From NCBI GenBank assembly GCA_947044365.1, contig OX345645.1, positions 4,225,741-4,289,740 on the forward strand: a DNA stretch of 64,000 bases, in the 5' to 3' direction. Below are positions 21,864 to 33,306 of the stretch, piece after piece. Position 1 is the first letter of the stretch, and each line of letters opens with the position of its first letter. The DNA is from Petrosia ficiformis (Eukaryota; Porifera; Demospongiae; Haplosclerida; Petrosiidae). The notes under the pieces were generated by a model. That model was not told the DNA's origin, ran no database searches, and saw only the letters and a list, made by a program, of their open reading frames with translations. Position numbers and translations under genes: made by a program.

Positions 21864-22422
21864 ATGTCTGACGAGGCGGGTGGTGGTTCTGCTCTGAAGC
21901 AAGAAGGTATTGAGGAAGTGATCATTTTACCATTTAGTATTGCATGATGTCTTTCTATTCTTGTTCTATATAGAAAAAAAACACAGAGGGATAGTTGCTG
22001 GAGAGATAACTTATGTGATTCAAGGAGATAGAGACCAGTTCTATGATTGGGACTCGTATGGATTCAAGCTCACGGTCCCACATGGTGTTCTACCTCCTGA
22101 CGAAACATGTGAAGTTACTATAACTGCTCTTGTAGGAGGAAAATACCACTTCCCTCCAGGAGCTGATATGACGAGTGTAGTGTATGATATTGTCATCTCA
22201 AAACCTCTACTAAAGGACATAATCATAGAAATGCAGCATTGTGTAGCTCTCAAAGTAGAAGGACACTTGAGTACAATGTCATATGGATATGCTCCATACG
22301 ATTCTTCAACAATAGAGTCTTGGTTTGAATATGTTGATGGAGGTGTGTTTCATGTAAACAGCAGATATGGATCATTTCATATATCTAAAACGGGTTCTTT
22401 TTGTATTTTTGCCAAGCGGTGA
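21864..22422 (+). CDS. Small stand-alone ZU5-domain protein, 163 aa
   Basis: Two exons, 21864-21906 and 21974-22422, with consistent phase (G|AA). Start ATG 21864 (MSDEAGGGSALKQE). Residues about 20-110 are a ZU5 domain: GEITYVIQGD, YGFKLTVPHGVLPPDE, EVTITALVGGKYHFPPGADM and VVYDIVISKP show the GVxLxVPxGxLP core of the family. The C-terminal 50 residues may start a UPA-like part. ZU5 is known from ankyrin, UNC5, ZO-1 and PIDD1, usually with a Death domain; here none follows before the stop. No signal peptide or membrane segment is seen, so it is likely cytoplasmic. It is divergently placed to the P-loop/Death gene, which suggests partnership in signalling (inference). Confidence 0.8.
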
Positions 22423-24829
22423 TAGAATTAAAATGAACAGTTAGCTTGAACTACTGTAAGATTGGAAGGATTTTTCCTTGTTTCCTTCATGTAACTTTTT
22501 TGGCTGATTTTTTATAGAATATTAACAATTGAAGGTCATGTTAATGTATGTATGTTAATGTTTCCTCTGGAAGAAATTCCAAAATCCCACCCTCAAACTG
22601 AAGTGAAGAATTAAACTATAGATACATGTAATAGAGTAGAGCAATTGCATTATATTTTGTATATCCTGATGCCAATGGCAACAATTATTTGTTAGGTTTT
22701 GCAAACTTACAAAATGATAATACAAAGATAGTTTGATTAGACTACCTGATTCTATTTACCGGGAGAGATCTAAAGGGAGAAGCAATACCTCCTGAAGCTA
22801 ATATTGCCAATGATATAAGAACGTGGTATTGCGATATTTGGTTTGTATCAATAATTATATTGCTCAGTACTAACATGTATAATTATATCATATAGTATAT
22901 ATTGATAAGTTGAAATACAAATGTATCTTCAATTTTTCAGTAATACGTATTAATATTGATATCAGTAAGTCCAGTTAGTTTTACTAACATAGTTAAGTTG
23001 TAATGGAGGTGATATCACTAGCCTCATTAATAGGTGAATGATAATTGTGGTATAATCATTGGTGATAATGGCTACTTCCATTTCACCATCCTATAAGCCA
23101 AAGAGCTACCCCATTAAACGTATAATTATAATAATAATTATTATTATGACTAATAAGAGATCAATCCTATTTCAAATTTCTGACTAGAACAACATTATTC
23201 ATTCCTTTTCTGATTTCAAATTACATATGCTATTACTACGATCACTGATATAGTACTGATATTTACAAACTATTATTATCTAGTACATGGTAATGCTATT
23301 AGTACTTTTACAATCATTATAACACTGATTGTAATTCCATAACACAAGTGTTTTTGATTACTGACATCATTATCATTGCTGATACTATCTTTCCTACTGC
23401 TAATCATGAAGAGCCTGTATGTTCTCCAAACACTACCAGTATGTGAACATGTACACATTCTTTATAATGATTATAATTATATTCATTTGGAAGGCAATGC
23501 ACTTTTAATCTTCATATAGAATGCTTATGAGCTACACAGATAAAATTCCCACAAATGAACATGCAAAAAAAAAAACGAATAGCAACTTTCAGTTACATTT
23601 GTAGAGGATGTCTGTTCTTGACAATGAAGAATAATTCCAGAATTGTACCAACTTTTATTTAAACCTCAAGCCAAGAAACATCATATATCATTATCAACAA
23701 CACAACATAGTAAAATTTCTACTTATTAAAATTAATGATGAAAATATGTATCACCTGTACATAATTAGATTACAAAATTGACTGAAAACACAATGTGCAA
23801 AACATAATGCATTTATACTTATTGTAGCTTATTGCTCTAATTACCCTCGCCGCGTAGCGTAGGCGGAAGGGTACGGTAATCGTTTTGTCTGTGTGTCTGT
23901 GTGTGTGTTAGCAATTTTTCTGGAAAAATAAAAACATTGACATTTCAAAAGAGGTACTGGTAGACTTCAAATTATACAAGGAAAAAAAATAACGTAGGAA
24001 TTCTTCTTAAACCTTTCGGTTATAAAGTTATCACAATGTTTATAACTCACGATTACTGTTTCCAGACTTGAGAAGACTCGTGGAGGCATCTGGACACATC
24101 AAAACATAACTACTCCTGTATGATGACTATCGCTAGCAAAGCACTACATAAAAGCAAACAAAATTTGGGTAGTGGTTGCTACAACATCGAGTACTGGCTC
24201 CAAGCATTCTCCATTACTTTCAAACTCCGCCTATTTCAATTTCAAGTCATGTGCTGTGCACGTTACTCGAACGTCATCAGTTTTGAGGACCTGTCTATGC
24301 TGTCTTTGTGGAATATTTCACAAGACGAATTGAGGATCTTTCTTTCTTCTTTCAGATAATACAGAGACTAAAATGTAAGACTTATAGTATAGACAAGGAA
24401 GAGACTAGTATAATCATACTAAGTAATAAGTAGTGACATGTTAGTTTATATAATTTATATATATATATATATATTATATATATATATCTATATCTATTAT
24501 AATATTATTATAAAAACTAACATGCCAGTACGGTTTTATAACTTAATATGTTTTATACACAAACTAAACAATCTGAAGTAAACATTCTCATTATTATATG
24601 ACCATACAAACGAGCAATGATAATTATAATCTTTTGGCATATTATATTTCGAAATTATAGTTTGTATTACCTTGCCACGTAGGCGAGGGTCCCGTCCCGA
24701 CGGTATTCATTTGTTTTAGCATACACATACAAACGTAATTATATACACAATTACACATACTATAGTAGTGTAACAACATATATTTGTGGTCATCCCCACA
24801 TAGACAGTACTACCATATTCTGGATGGAG
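22423..24829. other. Intergenic stretch, repeats only
   Basis: No exon or domain-like frame seen. It contains a dispersed repeat copy (23843-24360), TA runs at 24445-24490, and a fragment of the same CGTAGGCGAGG family at 24671-24695. Confidence 0.5.
23843..24360 (+). repeat. Dispersed repeat, CGTAGGCGGAG family, copy 2
   Basis: Begins CCCTCGCCGCGTAGCGTAGG, then GGTACGGTAATCGTTTTGTC, AAACCTTTCGGTTATAAAGT and AACTCACGATTACTGTTTCC, in the same order as the copies at 4888 and 29255. The 79-residue open frame at 24120-24359 lies inside the repeat and is not considered a gene. Confidence 0.65.
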
Positions 24830-25927
24830 CTATAATGATGCTGTTTCACCACACTTGATATTATTTAAGGAAAGCCATCGTATAATTTTGACATTCTTTT
24901 TAGCAGGTATCTCTCCGTTCCACCTTCCTCCTACTACAGCCAGTTTTGTAACAGGCATCCAGTTAATACTCTCATCTTCTTTTTCAGGATCTGTAGGAGT
25001 CCAATACCAACCAACACATGTTGGTATGTACCAGATTGGAGTGACATATGGAATACCTGGACTTACATACATATTACACTCTGAATACTTTCCATTAGGC
25101 ATAGAACAATGCTCCAAACCTTGTTCTTTAAGTTTAGTTTCGTATGATGACATATCAATAGGATTAGTAATCACAGAATTTGATGGAACTAGATTACTCA
25201 GATGTGAGGTAAATACAGTATGTAATGAAACTGCCAGGCTGTTAATGGTGTTAGGTCCTTGTGTGGGCTTTTGTACTCCAATTAACTGACCATTACATGA
25301 CATTAGGGGTAGTCCCACAGTACAAAAATCACGGGGTACGGTATGACATAAATCTAGACCATAATACTCTATGAAAGAGCCAGAAGCAATATCTATAAAT
25401 TCATGATTTGCTGAATTGCACAAGAAAAGAGAAGATCCATTTTCTATTTTTTCCATAGAATCCTGCAAAGCAAGGAAGTGACAATCATTTTGATTCAACT
25501 GTTGAACGCATTCTTCCTCTAGCTTGATGAATATTATCTCTGCTATTGGGCAATAGAATGTAAACAATCTGCTAGTGTCTAATGCAAGTGATAGAACTTC
25601 AGGTGCTACGTCTTCCTTGGTTTTTGGGGGAATGAATTCTAGATTAATAAAGCATTCACTTAATTTCCTGGAATTTGAATGTGTGATCAATCCTAGTATA
25701 GATCCATTTACTGACACGAGAACTCCCTTCATGATAAATCCATCTTTGTTTTTAACAGAACAAATAGCTCTGGAAGTCGTAGTGATGAGATCAATGGAAA
25801 TTGGAGTATTTTCTGGCTTCAGTAAATTAACTCGGTAGGTTGTAGATTCATTATCTAGGTTCTCTGAAGGTGACTGAAGCCTTGAAGACCTCGAAGACCT
25901 CAAACACCTCGAACACCTCCCACCCAT
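24830..25927 (-). CDS. Trypsin-fold pseudo-protease with N-myristoylation signal, 365 aa
   Basis: Single-exon gene, ATG 25927. The N-terminus MGGRCSRCLRSSRSSR has Gly2 and Ser6, the N-myristoylation consensus, and Cys5/Cys8 as palmitoylation candidates, so it is probably tethered to a membrane. Residues about 45-250 resemble a trypsin-like (PA-clan) double barrel: GVLVSVNGSILGLITHSNS, IAEIIFIKLEEE, and near the C-lobe DFCTVGLPLMSCNGQLIGV. The His position (LITH) may be kept. The Asp strand reads IAEIIFIKL, and the GDSG motif reads DFCTVG, so Asp and Ser appear lost and catalysis is unlikely. Residues about 290-365 form a Trp-rich domain of unknown type (GWYWTPTDPEKE, INWMPVTKLAVVGGRW). Its start lies 184 bp from that of the ROCO gene, on the other strand. 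Confidence 0.75.
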   Translation of the reverse strand: MGGRCSRCLRSSRSSRLQSPSENLDNESTTYRVNLLKPENTPISIDLITTTSRAICSVKNKDGFIMKGVLVSVNGSILGLITHSNSRKLSECFINLEFIPPKTKEDVAPEVLSLALDTSRLFTFYCPIAEIIFIKLEEECVQQLNQNDCHFLALQDSMEKIENGSSLFLCNSANHEFIDIASGSFIEYYGLDLCHTVPRDFCTVGLPLMSCNGQLIGVQKPTQGPNTINSLAVSLHTVFTSHLSNLVPSNSVITNPIDMSSYETKLKEQGLEHCSMPNGKYSECNMYVSPGIPYVTPIWYIPTCVGWYWTPTDPEKEDESINWMPVTKLAVVGGRWNGEIPAKKNVKIIRWLSLNNIKCGETASL

Positions 25928-26111
25928 TTAGGCATTACGAAATTTGTGGGTGTGACGGTGTGTAAATAAATAATTAAAAATATTACGGTGGCGAAAGTAA
26001 AGAGACTGCATGGTAGATTGCGTTGCCTTTGTTGCGGAAAGAACTCCAGTCTATATATAATGATTGTGATTGGAACTACCTGAACACGTATTATACCAGG
26101 CCTCCATTCAC
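25928..26111. promoter_or_regulatory. Short shared promoter between pseudo-protease and ROCO genes
   Basis: Only 184 bp separate the two start codons, which point away from each other, so both 5' untranslated regions and both promoters must fit here or overlap. No TATA or initiator was assigned. Confidence 0.55.
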
Positions 26112-29100
26112 ATGATGGCAACACCTGTTGATAAAGACAAGCTGGTGAGAATAGTTATGATTATATAAAATGATATTATCACAAGAAATGTCATAGAGAA
26201 AAAAATGTATCCCTAAGATTGCATTCCAATTATAATTATTGTTAATAGAAATCCTTACCTTTAATGTATGTTAAGTTTCTTGGTTAATGAAAGTGCTAAC
26301 TTTAACCGTTAATATAATTATGTTAACTTTCTTAATTAATGATACTGCTAAGTTTGACCATAGATAATTAATACTACGCAACCGTTGCGTAGTATTAATT
26401 ATCTATGGTTTAACTGTTAAGGTGGTACTAGGGAGTGGGCGGATGATACTCCAATCAGTTTCAAAATAGAATATTATATAATATGACTCTAACCTGGTGT
26501 AATAGCAACCTTCATATCTTCTGATCAGCTTTATATTGTCCTGTAATTGAAGAAATATGGTTAAAATCACCATTTTTCCAATTAACATAAGTACAAAACC
26601 ACAAAAGCCACGCCCACCATACATGGCGTGCACCAAGTACAATGTATTTTGAGAAAAGTTACGAAGCCGTTTTCTGCAAATTCATTTTACTTTTAAAGTT
26701 ACAAGAGGCTGAAGAAAGCTGAATTCTGTAGCTTTTCACTGAAACCATAAAATTTACCTTTCTAGACACTATCAAACTCCGATCTTTCTCAGAGAGCAAC
26801 TACAGTTACCCCGCCATTGTTTCCCACCCGTGGGCCGTGTTTAGCTTTGTTTCTGAAAATAAACTATCAGCGAAAACATTTAGGCCCAATAATTATACCC
26901 CCGGGTGGGTGTGGCTTCCAAAAGATACAGAATTGAACCAGATTGTATGCAGCAAGAAGCTGGCAAGACTAGAAACTGATTGGAGTAGGATCCGCCCATG
27001 GAAAAGACTACAACCTTAAAAAGGTATATGCAACTTGTTTCAGAGAGGTATTACATTTTTAGTAAAATGCTTTGTCCCATACCTTCCTGGCATACAAGAA
27101 ATACTTGGTCTCACTATTGCATGTGTCAAACATAGTTACTCAGCAATTGTAATTTTGATAAATGTGTGGGAGATTCCCAAGGTTGTATATAGACTTGTAG
27201 TGCATGTCACATTGATTATTTATTAAATGTTTGGGAGATTCCCATACTATTATTCTTGTAAGTGATATGCCTACACATGTATGTAAAACTGTTATGTAAA
27301 CTATGACTCACACATGTTGCTACATGGAAAATACAGCAGCTATACAATGGACAAATATATTTATAAATTGAATAGAGGTTCAAATAATGCAGCATTCATA
27401 CATCAATGGTGTTGTTTAGGAGATAACATCAGCAGTTGCTTTCCCATTGCATTTGTCTTGCTTTCCCATACCACAGCAACACTATAGTTTCTGCTGATAT
27501 CTGCAAGCATAGTGAAACTGAAGTCACACTTAAATAATGTCTGTGTCACAGAAACAGTAAAAAAATACAACTAACAGCTGTTGGTACAATAATATTCAAT
27601 AGCAGTGGTCTGCATGTGTAAAAGAGTCTTCTTGGTGAATTTCATCGATGTATTGTAAATACATCAATGAAATTCACCAAGTAGTATAAAAAAATCATGG
27701 GATGGAAAGACTGGCACAGACAAAGTTTTTGTTTTAGGATTATACAATTTTCTTGAGCTTTATATTGTAGTTGGGTAATAAATGTGGTATTAAGTCATGA
27801 TTTGAATAGTTTCAGAATTGGTGCCATTTTGATTATAAAATAAGAATATCTGGCAATCCTTATAAATGTATATATAGTTCACATCAGTGTTGGCCTATGT
27901 AATTGTAGATATATACACCCCAATAAAGGACACTCATACAAACATGCAATAAACTTTCCTTTGGTATATTTATTAAACCTTTAAATCAACAAATATGAGA
28001 AAGTATTATAGTTCAATGACATGTTTGTCTTGGATGACTTAAGGATTATAGAATCATGTTTCACAGCATATAGTTTATAGAGTACTATCTATTGCTTCTC
28101 TTCTATTAGAGTTCTGATTTATGGTTTGCATGTCTTGATGGAGATGTTAGTAAAGTTGAAGAATTCATTCAAAATGGAGCTGATATCTCTTTCAGGGGAG
28201 AGGTGTGTATAAGTTTATACATTGATTTTTATACTTATAATTATATTGATATTAAACCACATGAGTGAAATAAATATAAAATATGTATAAATAGTTAAAT
28301 AAGCATGCTGAATAGCAAAAAATATTACATTAAGAGTTTTATCAATTATATTTCTTTAATTCCTGTAAAATTACACAGGGTAGAAAAACACCTCTAGCAA
28401 TTGCAGCATATCAAGGCCATCCTGATGTCATAGAGGTACTAGTCAAACATGGTGCTAATGTTGATGAAGCTGATGAGGTTTGTAATGCCAGTGGTAAAGA
28501 ACATTAATTTCAAAATAAAAATAATACTTACATGTGAAGTTAATTGTATCAACTACATGTACTTACTTGTATATGAATCACCATGTGATTTTAAAATGAA
28601 AGAATATGTATTCATAAAGTATGTAAGCTCATAATAATATCTGTAAATTATATCCAAAATCGAAGTAAAGGCATTTATTTTGGATTTACTGTTAAAAATC
28701 GATAACTACTTATGAAAATATATGCACCATTTGTGCAGAACACTTGCTACAAAAGTGTGATTGGAAAACAAACATTCTCAATTATCATAGACTAAAAAAT
28801 GAACGCTCTAATTATATCTGTGTGTCTTAGAACAGTTTTAATGGCTTGAATCATGTACATGAAAATAAAATAGGTATAGCTAGAAAGTGACTGTCATGGC
28901 ATAAAGTTTAGAGTCTGTGTAGCAGCCACTACTTGATTGCAAGCAGTGATTATTTTTGTTAACTGTTTACAATTTGAAGTGCCAATATTTTTATTTACCA
29001 AAAAAGTGGTAATATGCAGACACAGAAAATGATTACAGTAACCCTCCTCTCCACCTATATGGGTGAGGGTTAATAAAACATTATGTGGCCAACAAGCCAC

Positions 29101-32100
29101 TATCTGAGGGGAGGTGGGAACTAGTATGGGATAGTTTTGATTAGTCAAAATAGGGGAGTGGTACCCATCTTTATAATAACCTGCATGACATGACTATTCT
29201 TTGGAACTGTATTAATCAATAAATTATTTCTTTGAGCAATATTTATCCCTTGCCCACGTAGGTGGAGTGGAGGGTTACTGTAATCAGGTTTTCTGTGTGT
29301 GTGTGTGTATTCCCAAAATATCTGGAGAACTAACAACATTGGGACTTCAATCAAGCTACCGACAGACTTATACAAGGATCAAAATAAAATATAGGCTTTT
29401 TTTAAAACCTTGCAGTTATAAAGTTATGACAATTTTTACAACTCACGATTGCCATTTCACCACATTCAGAACATTTCTGGTAATGTTTGAAGGCTATTGC
29501 TGTTGAATCACAGCTTGAGATCAAGTACAGCTGCAGTATTGGCTGTACCAACATCAAGCTGGCTTTCTGCCATAACGGTCACTATTTCATGCCTGTGATT
29601 GAAGCCACAAAACTGTTGGTTTTAGCACTGATTGGCCACTGCACTTCTTATACTAGGAATTATGTACTCTTGGTTTGACTGGAGTGTACGTTGTTACTCA
29701 CACATGCACATACGTGTAATTATATATAATAATTATAATCTCAGTATAGTAATTATGATAATTATTGTTACAGTCAAGTATTGTCTGCAATTGTTTTGTT
29801 GTCAGTAATCATTCAATCACACTTTAGCGAGGATTCTGCACTATGAGCGCATTCATTATTTTTGTAGAGATGAAGTATCGTATGTCACTGTAAACATATG
29901 TGCCGATAATATTTGATACCAATCCTGTAGTTCATCTACTGTACCTTCCGTTATCTGATTCCTTCATTATTTTCTCATATTTATGGCTATCAAAAATACA
30001 ATAATTATTGTTGGTAATTATGATGTTGCAAGAAAAGTATATTATTTATACTACTCTTTATTCAACAGTATGGTTATACTCCGTTGTTTCTGGCTTGTTC
30101 ACAAGAAAACTATTCTGCTGCAAAAGCCCTTGTCAACTGTGGGGCCACAGTTGATCCTCCAACACAGGTCAGTGTAAATTGTAGTTGTAGCTATTCCTAT
30201 GACTCAAAAGCCCTTTCCTATAATTTATTATAAACTTTACACAATGTTTAAGTGCATATTGTATAATTAATTAATGAAATACTGGTTGAGAAGCCCCAAA
30301 TGACAAATGAGATGCAGTTAAATATGTTTACTGGTGGTGAGTAAAGAATGTATTTGTCATCTAGTAAATAGCACATTATCTGATCTGTGGGCATTTATGT
30401 GAAGCTTAAAATCTGATACAAACAGTTATTTATTTATAAAACAGAGAACATAATTATGATAGAGAAATCCTATATTGTATAATTCAGTGTCTTAAATGTT
30501 CACATCTGTATACTCTTGTGGTCCATATGTTTCACTCTATCAACTCAATTTGACTACTGGAATCAATGAAATACTACTACATTTGAAATAATAATTATTA
30601 AGGAGTGTAGTGTAGAGGACATCTCCAAACATTTGGGGGATGGGGATTTGGCTATGACATAAAAAGGTTCTCTATACAAAAAGTTGTGAAAGATTGTCAT
30701 AAGTCATAAACAGCCTATAATTATATTAATAATAATAATAATATTGTAATAAGAAAAAGAAGACATGATTTTATAGTTTTGTATGTGTTTAAGCTGGATG
30801 TACTACATCAATTGCTTCATTTATTTTTGGTTATCTTTACTACCTGTTTTTGTAGTACTTAGACAATGACAATAAAAATATGGTTATTGATTGTTTGTTG
30901 TCAATGACTGTTTCAGTACAATATAGAGAGGAGGGGAGGGGGTGTCCTCTCGTGGGGTATAATAGTGACTTTTCTAGTGTATACTTTAGTTTAGACCTCA
31001 GAATGATGGTTTTGTTTTTCTTTTAGAGTGGTGCTACACCATTTCTGGTGGCTTGTAATGTTGGAAAATTGGATATAATAAAACTGTTGATTGGTAAAGG
31101 AGCTAGTTGGAATGTTTCCACTACAGTGAGTAACTATAGTGTTTAATCTATTCATAAATACTACATGCAGTCCAACCGACAACCATTCAATAAAATTGGG
31201 TTTTCACTGTGTCCAGGACAACTAGTACATGTAATTATTATAAGTTTCATTATTAATTACTTTATTCATACTGAACTTTCAGTGAGTGAAATATTAAACT
31301 CAATAAAGTGTTGTATTTGTAATAGCCAAGACTTCAGGAGACCATTTTCAATTTACTCGAACAAGTAATCCTTCCCCTTTCCACATCAACCCTCCTCTGT
31401 CGTGTTGGTCATTTATTTCAAACTCTTCCAGTGCTATTGTGGGTGTATGATATTCATTTGATCATGCCCATGATAACCTTATGCTGCTAATAACGTGCAA
31501 GTGTGGTTGTCTTTATTTGATAAGTTATGAAATTATGGCCCACAGGGGCCATTTCTATGATTACTTTCCACGAGGTTGAATCCATGAAATATTACATGTA
31601 TATATATATATGTTTATATGTTTGTGTCACATACGTGTTGTATACATAGTTAAAAGAAAGTTGCATTATTCTGAGGGTTCAGTCAATTAGTGGGTGTGGC
31701 ACGTAATAGAATGCGCAATTGAGCTCCCCAGAAGAAAGCTGCTTGAAACTTGTATAGAAATTGGAACTAGTAACTGTTCAAGATGAGATATATTCCTAAA
31801 GCTCTACAAGAACTTTTAAAAAGCTAGAAGAGTGGATAATCAAAAAATAATAATTATAACAGTCTGTCGTATTTCAGGCACAAGAAAGTCAGCCATGATT
31901 ACCAAATCATCATACCACAAAGAGATCATATATAGTGATACTTTTTCTCCATATACCTTGTTTTTTGTATGTCCCAAGCAAACATTGTCGTCTGGACAAG
32001 TGCAAGTTTTGAGGCCTGACTATATGTACATATTAACTTTTGTTTTTTTTTCTTATAGAAGGGATTTACTCCTGTTAGTATAGCTGAACAAGAGGATCAT

Positions 32101-33244
32101 ACTGAAGTGTTGCAGTATCTGTCAGTTTTAGGTTAGTGATATAAAATTAATAATAATTATCAATAAAGTATGTTTAAATCTAAGATTTTAATTAGAAGCT
32201 CATTCCTCTTTAGTCATTGTGATGACAGTTTCTGCTTAGCAAATTAACTGTTTATTTATTAGTTAGTTTGTTCATTGGTAGAAACAAACACAAGATATAT
32301 TGAGAAAAGTATCCCTATGACTGCTTTGCAGTGGCTATCACTCATTGCTGATGGCATAAGTATCTCCATCTTTCTGGAATACTAGATCCTTGATTAAACT
32401 GAAGTCGAATCACTGATTCCAACCTAGTCTCACATAGTCTGACCAATGAAATTGCTCAAAATGAGGTTAATAAATCTCATATTAAACCTCCTGGAGAGGT
32501 TCAATATTATATTGAAACCTCCCGGGATTATTTTCCCAGGATTGTATTTAAAAATAATAATCTTGTCAGAGTTGCCATTGATTTATTATAATGGTTTATA
32601 AATTACACTTTAAGAGACTATTAAATAATTTAAATGCAGATTTGGCATTGTTTCACTTATAGAAGTTGATGATTGCATTAGTACAGTTAGAGAGAGTGAG
32701 TGGTGCTCGTTCTTCATGATCATGGCCATCCACTAATTTAATCTTTTTATTTTGATGTGGTGATTCTTCCATGCAATTTGTAGCAGTACACTTGAAACTT
32801 GCTGACATTGCTCCTCGGACACTCTTTTGTATGTGCGCACTCATCCAGGCTTTGATGAGACATAATGAGTTGCTCTTCTACTCGAATTAGGGTGGAGCTG
32901 AAATCTAAACGAAGTAGCACCTTGGTAGGTGGAGTCAATAATTATTTCACTGAGTTGACTATTTGAGAGCAAAACTTGTCAAATTCTGTATCTATTTCAA
33001 GCATTTGTTGAGAAAGAAGGTCTTGTGAGTTACTTTCCATTGCGTCTCGTTAAAATGATTTTGGTTACTAAGGCACCCTTATTTTATAGGTGCACCATCG
33101 AATGAAATGCATTGCTATAGCATGGTAGAAGTGCGTTATACACCTCGGTACGGTCTCTACTAGATTTATCAAACCTCGTGCCTTCGGCCCTCGGTTTGAT
33201 AAATCTAGTAGAGACCTTTACCTCGGTATAACCTATACATATAC

Positions 33245-33306
<62 letters not shown>

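Noticed and set aside
23276..23458. 60-codon minus-strand frame
   Set aside because: Short, no motif, AT-rich intergenic DNA.
24855..25289. 144-codon plus-strand frame
   Set aside because: Antisense shadow of the pseudo-protease gene.
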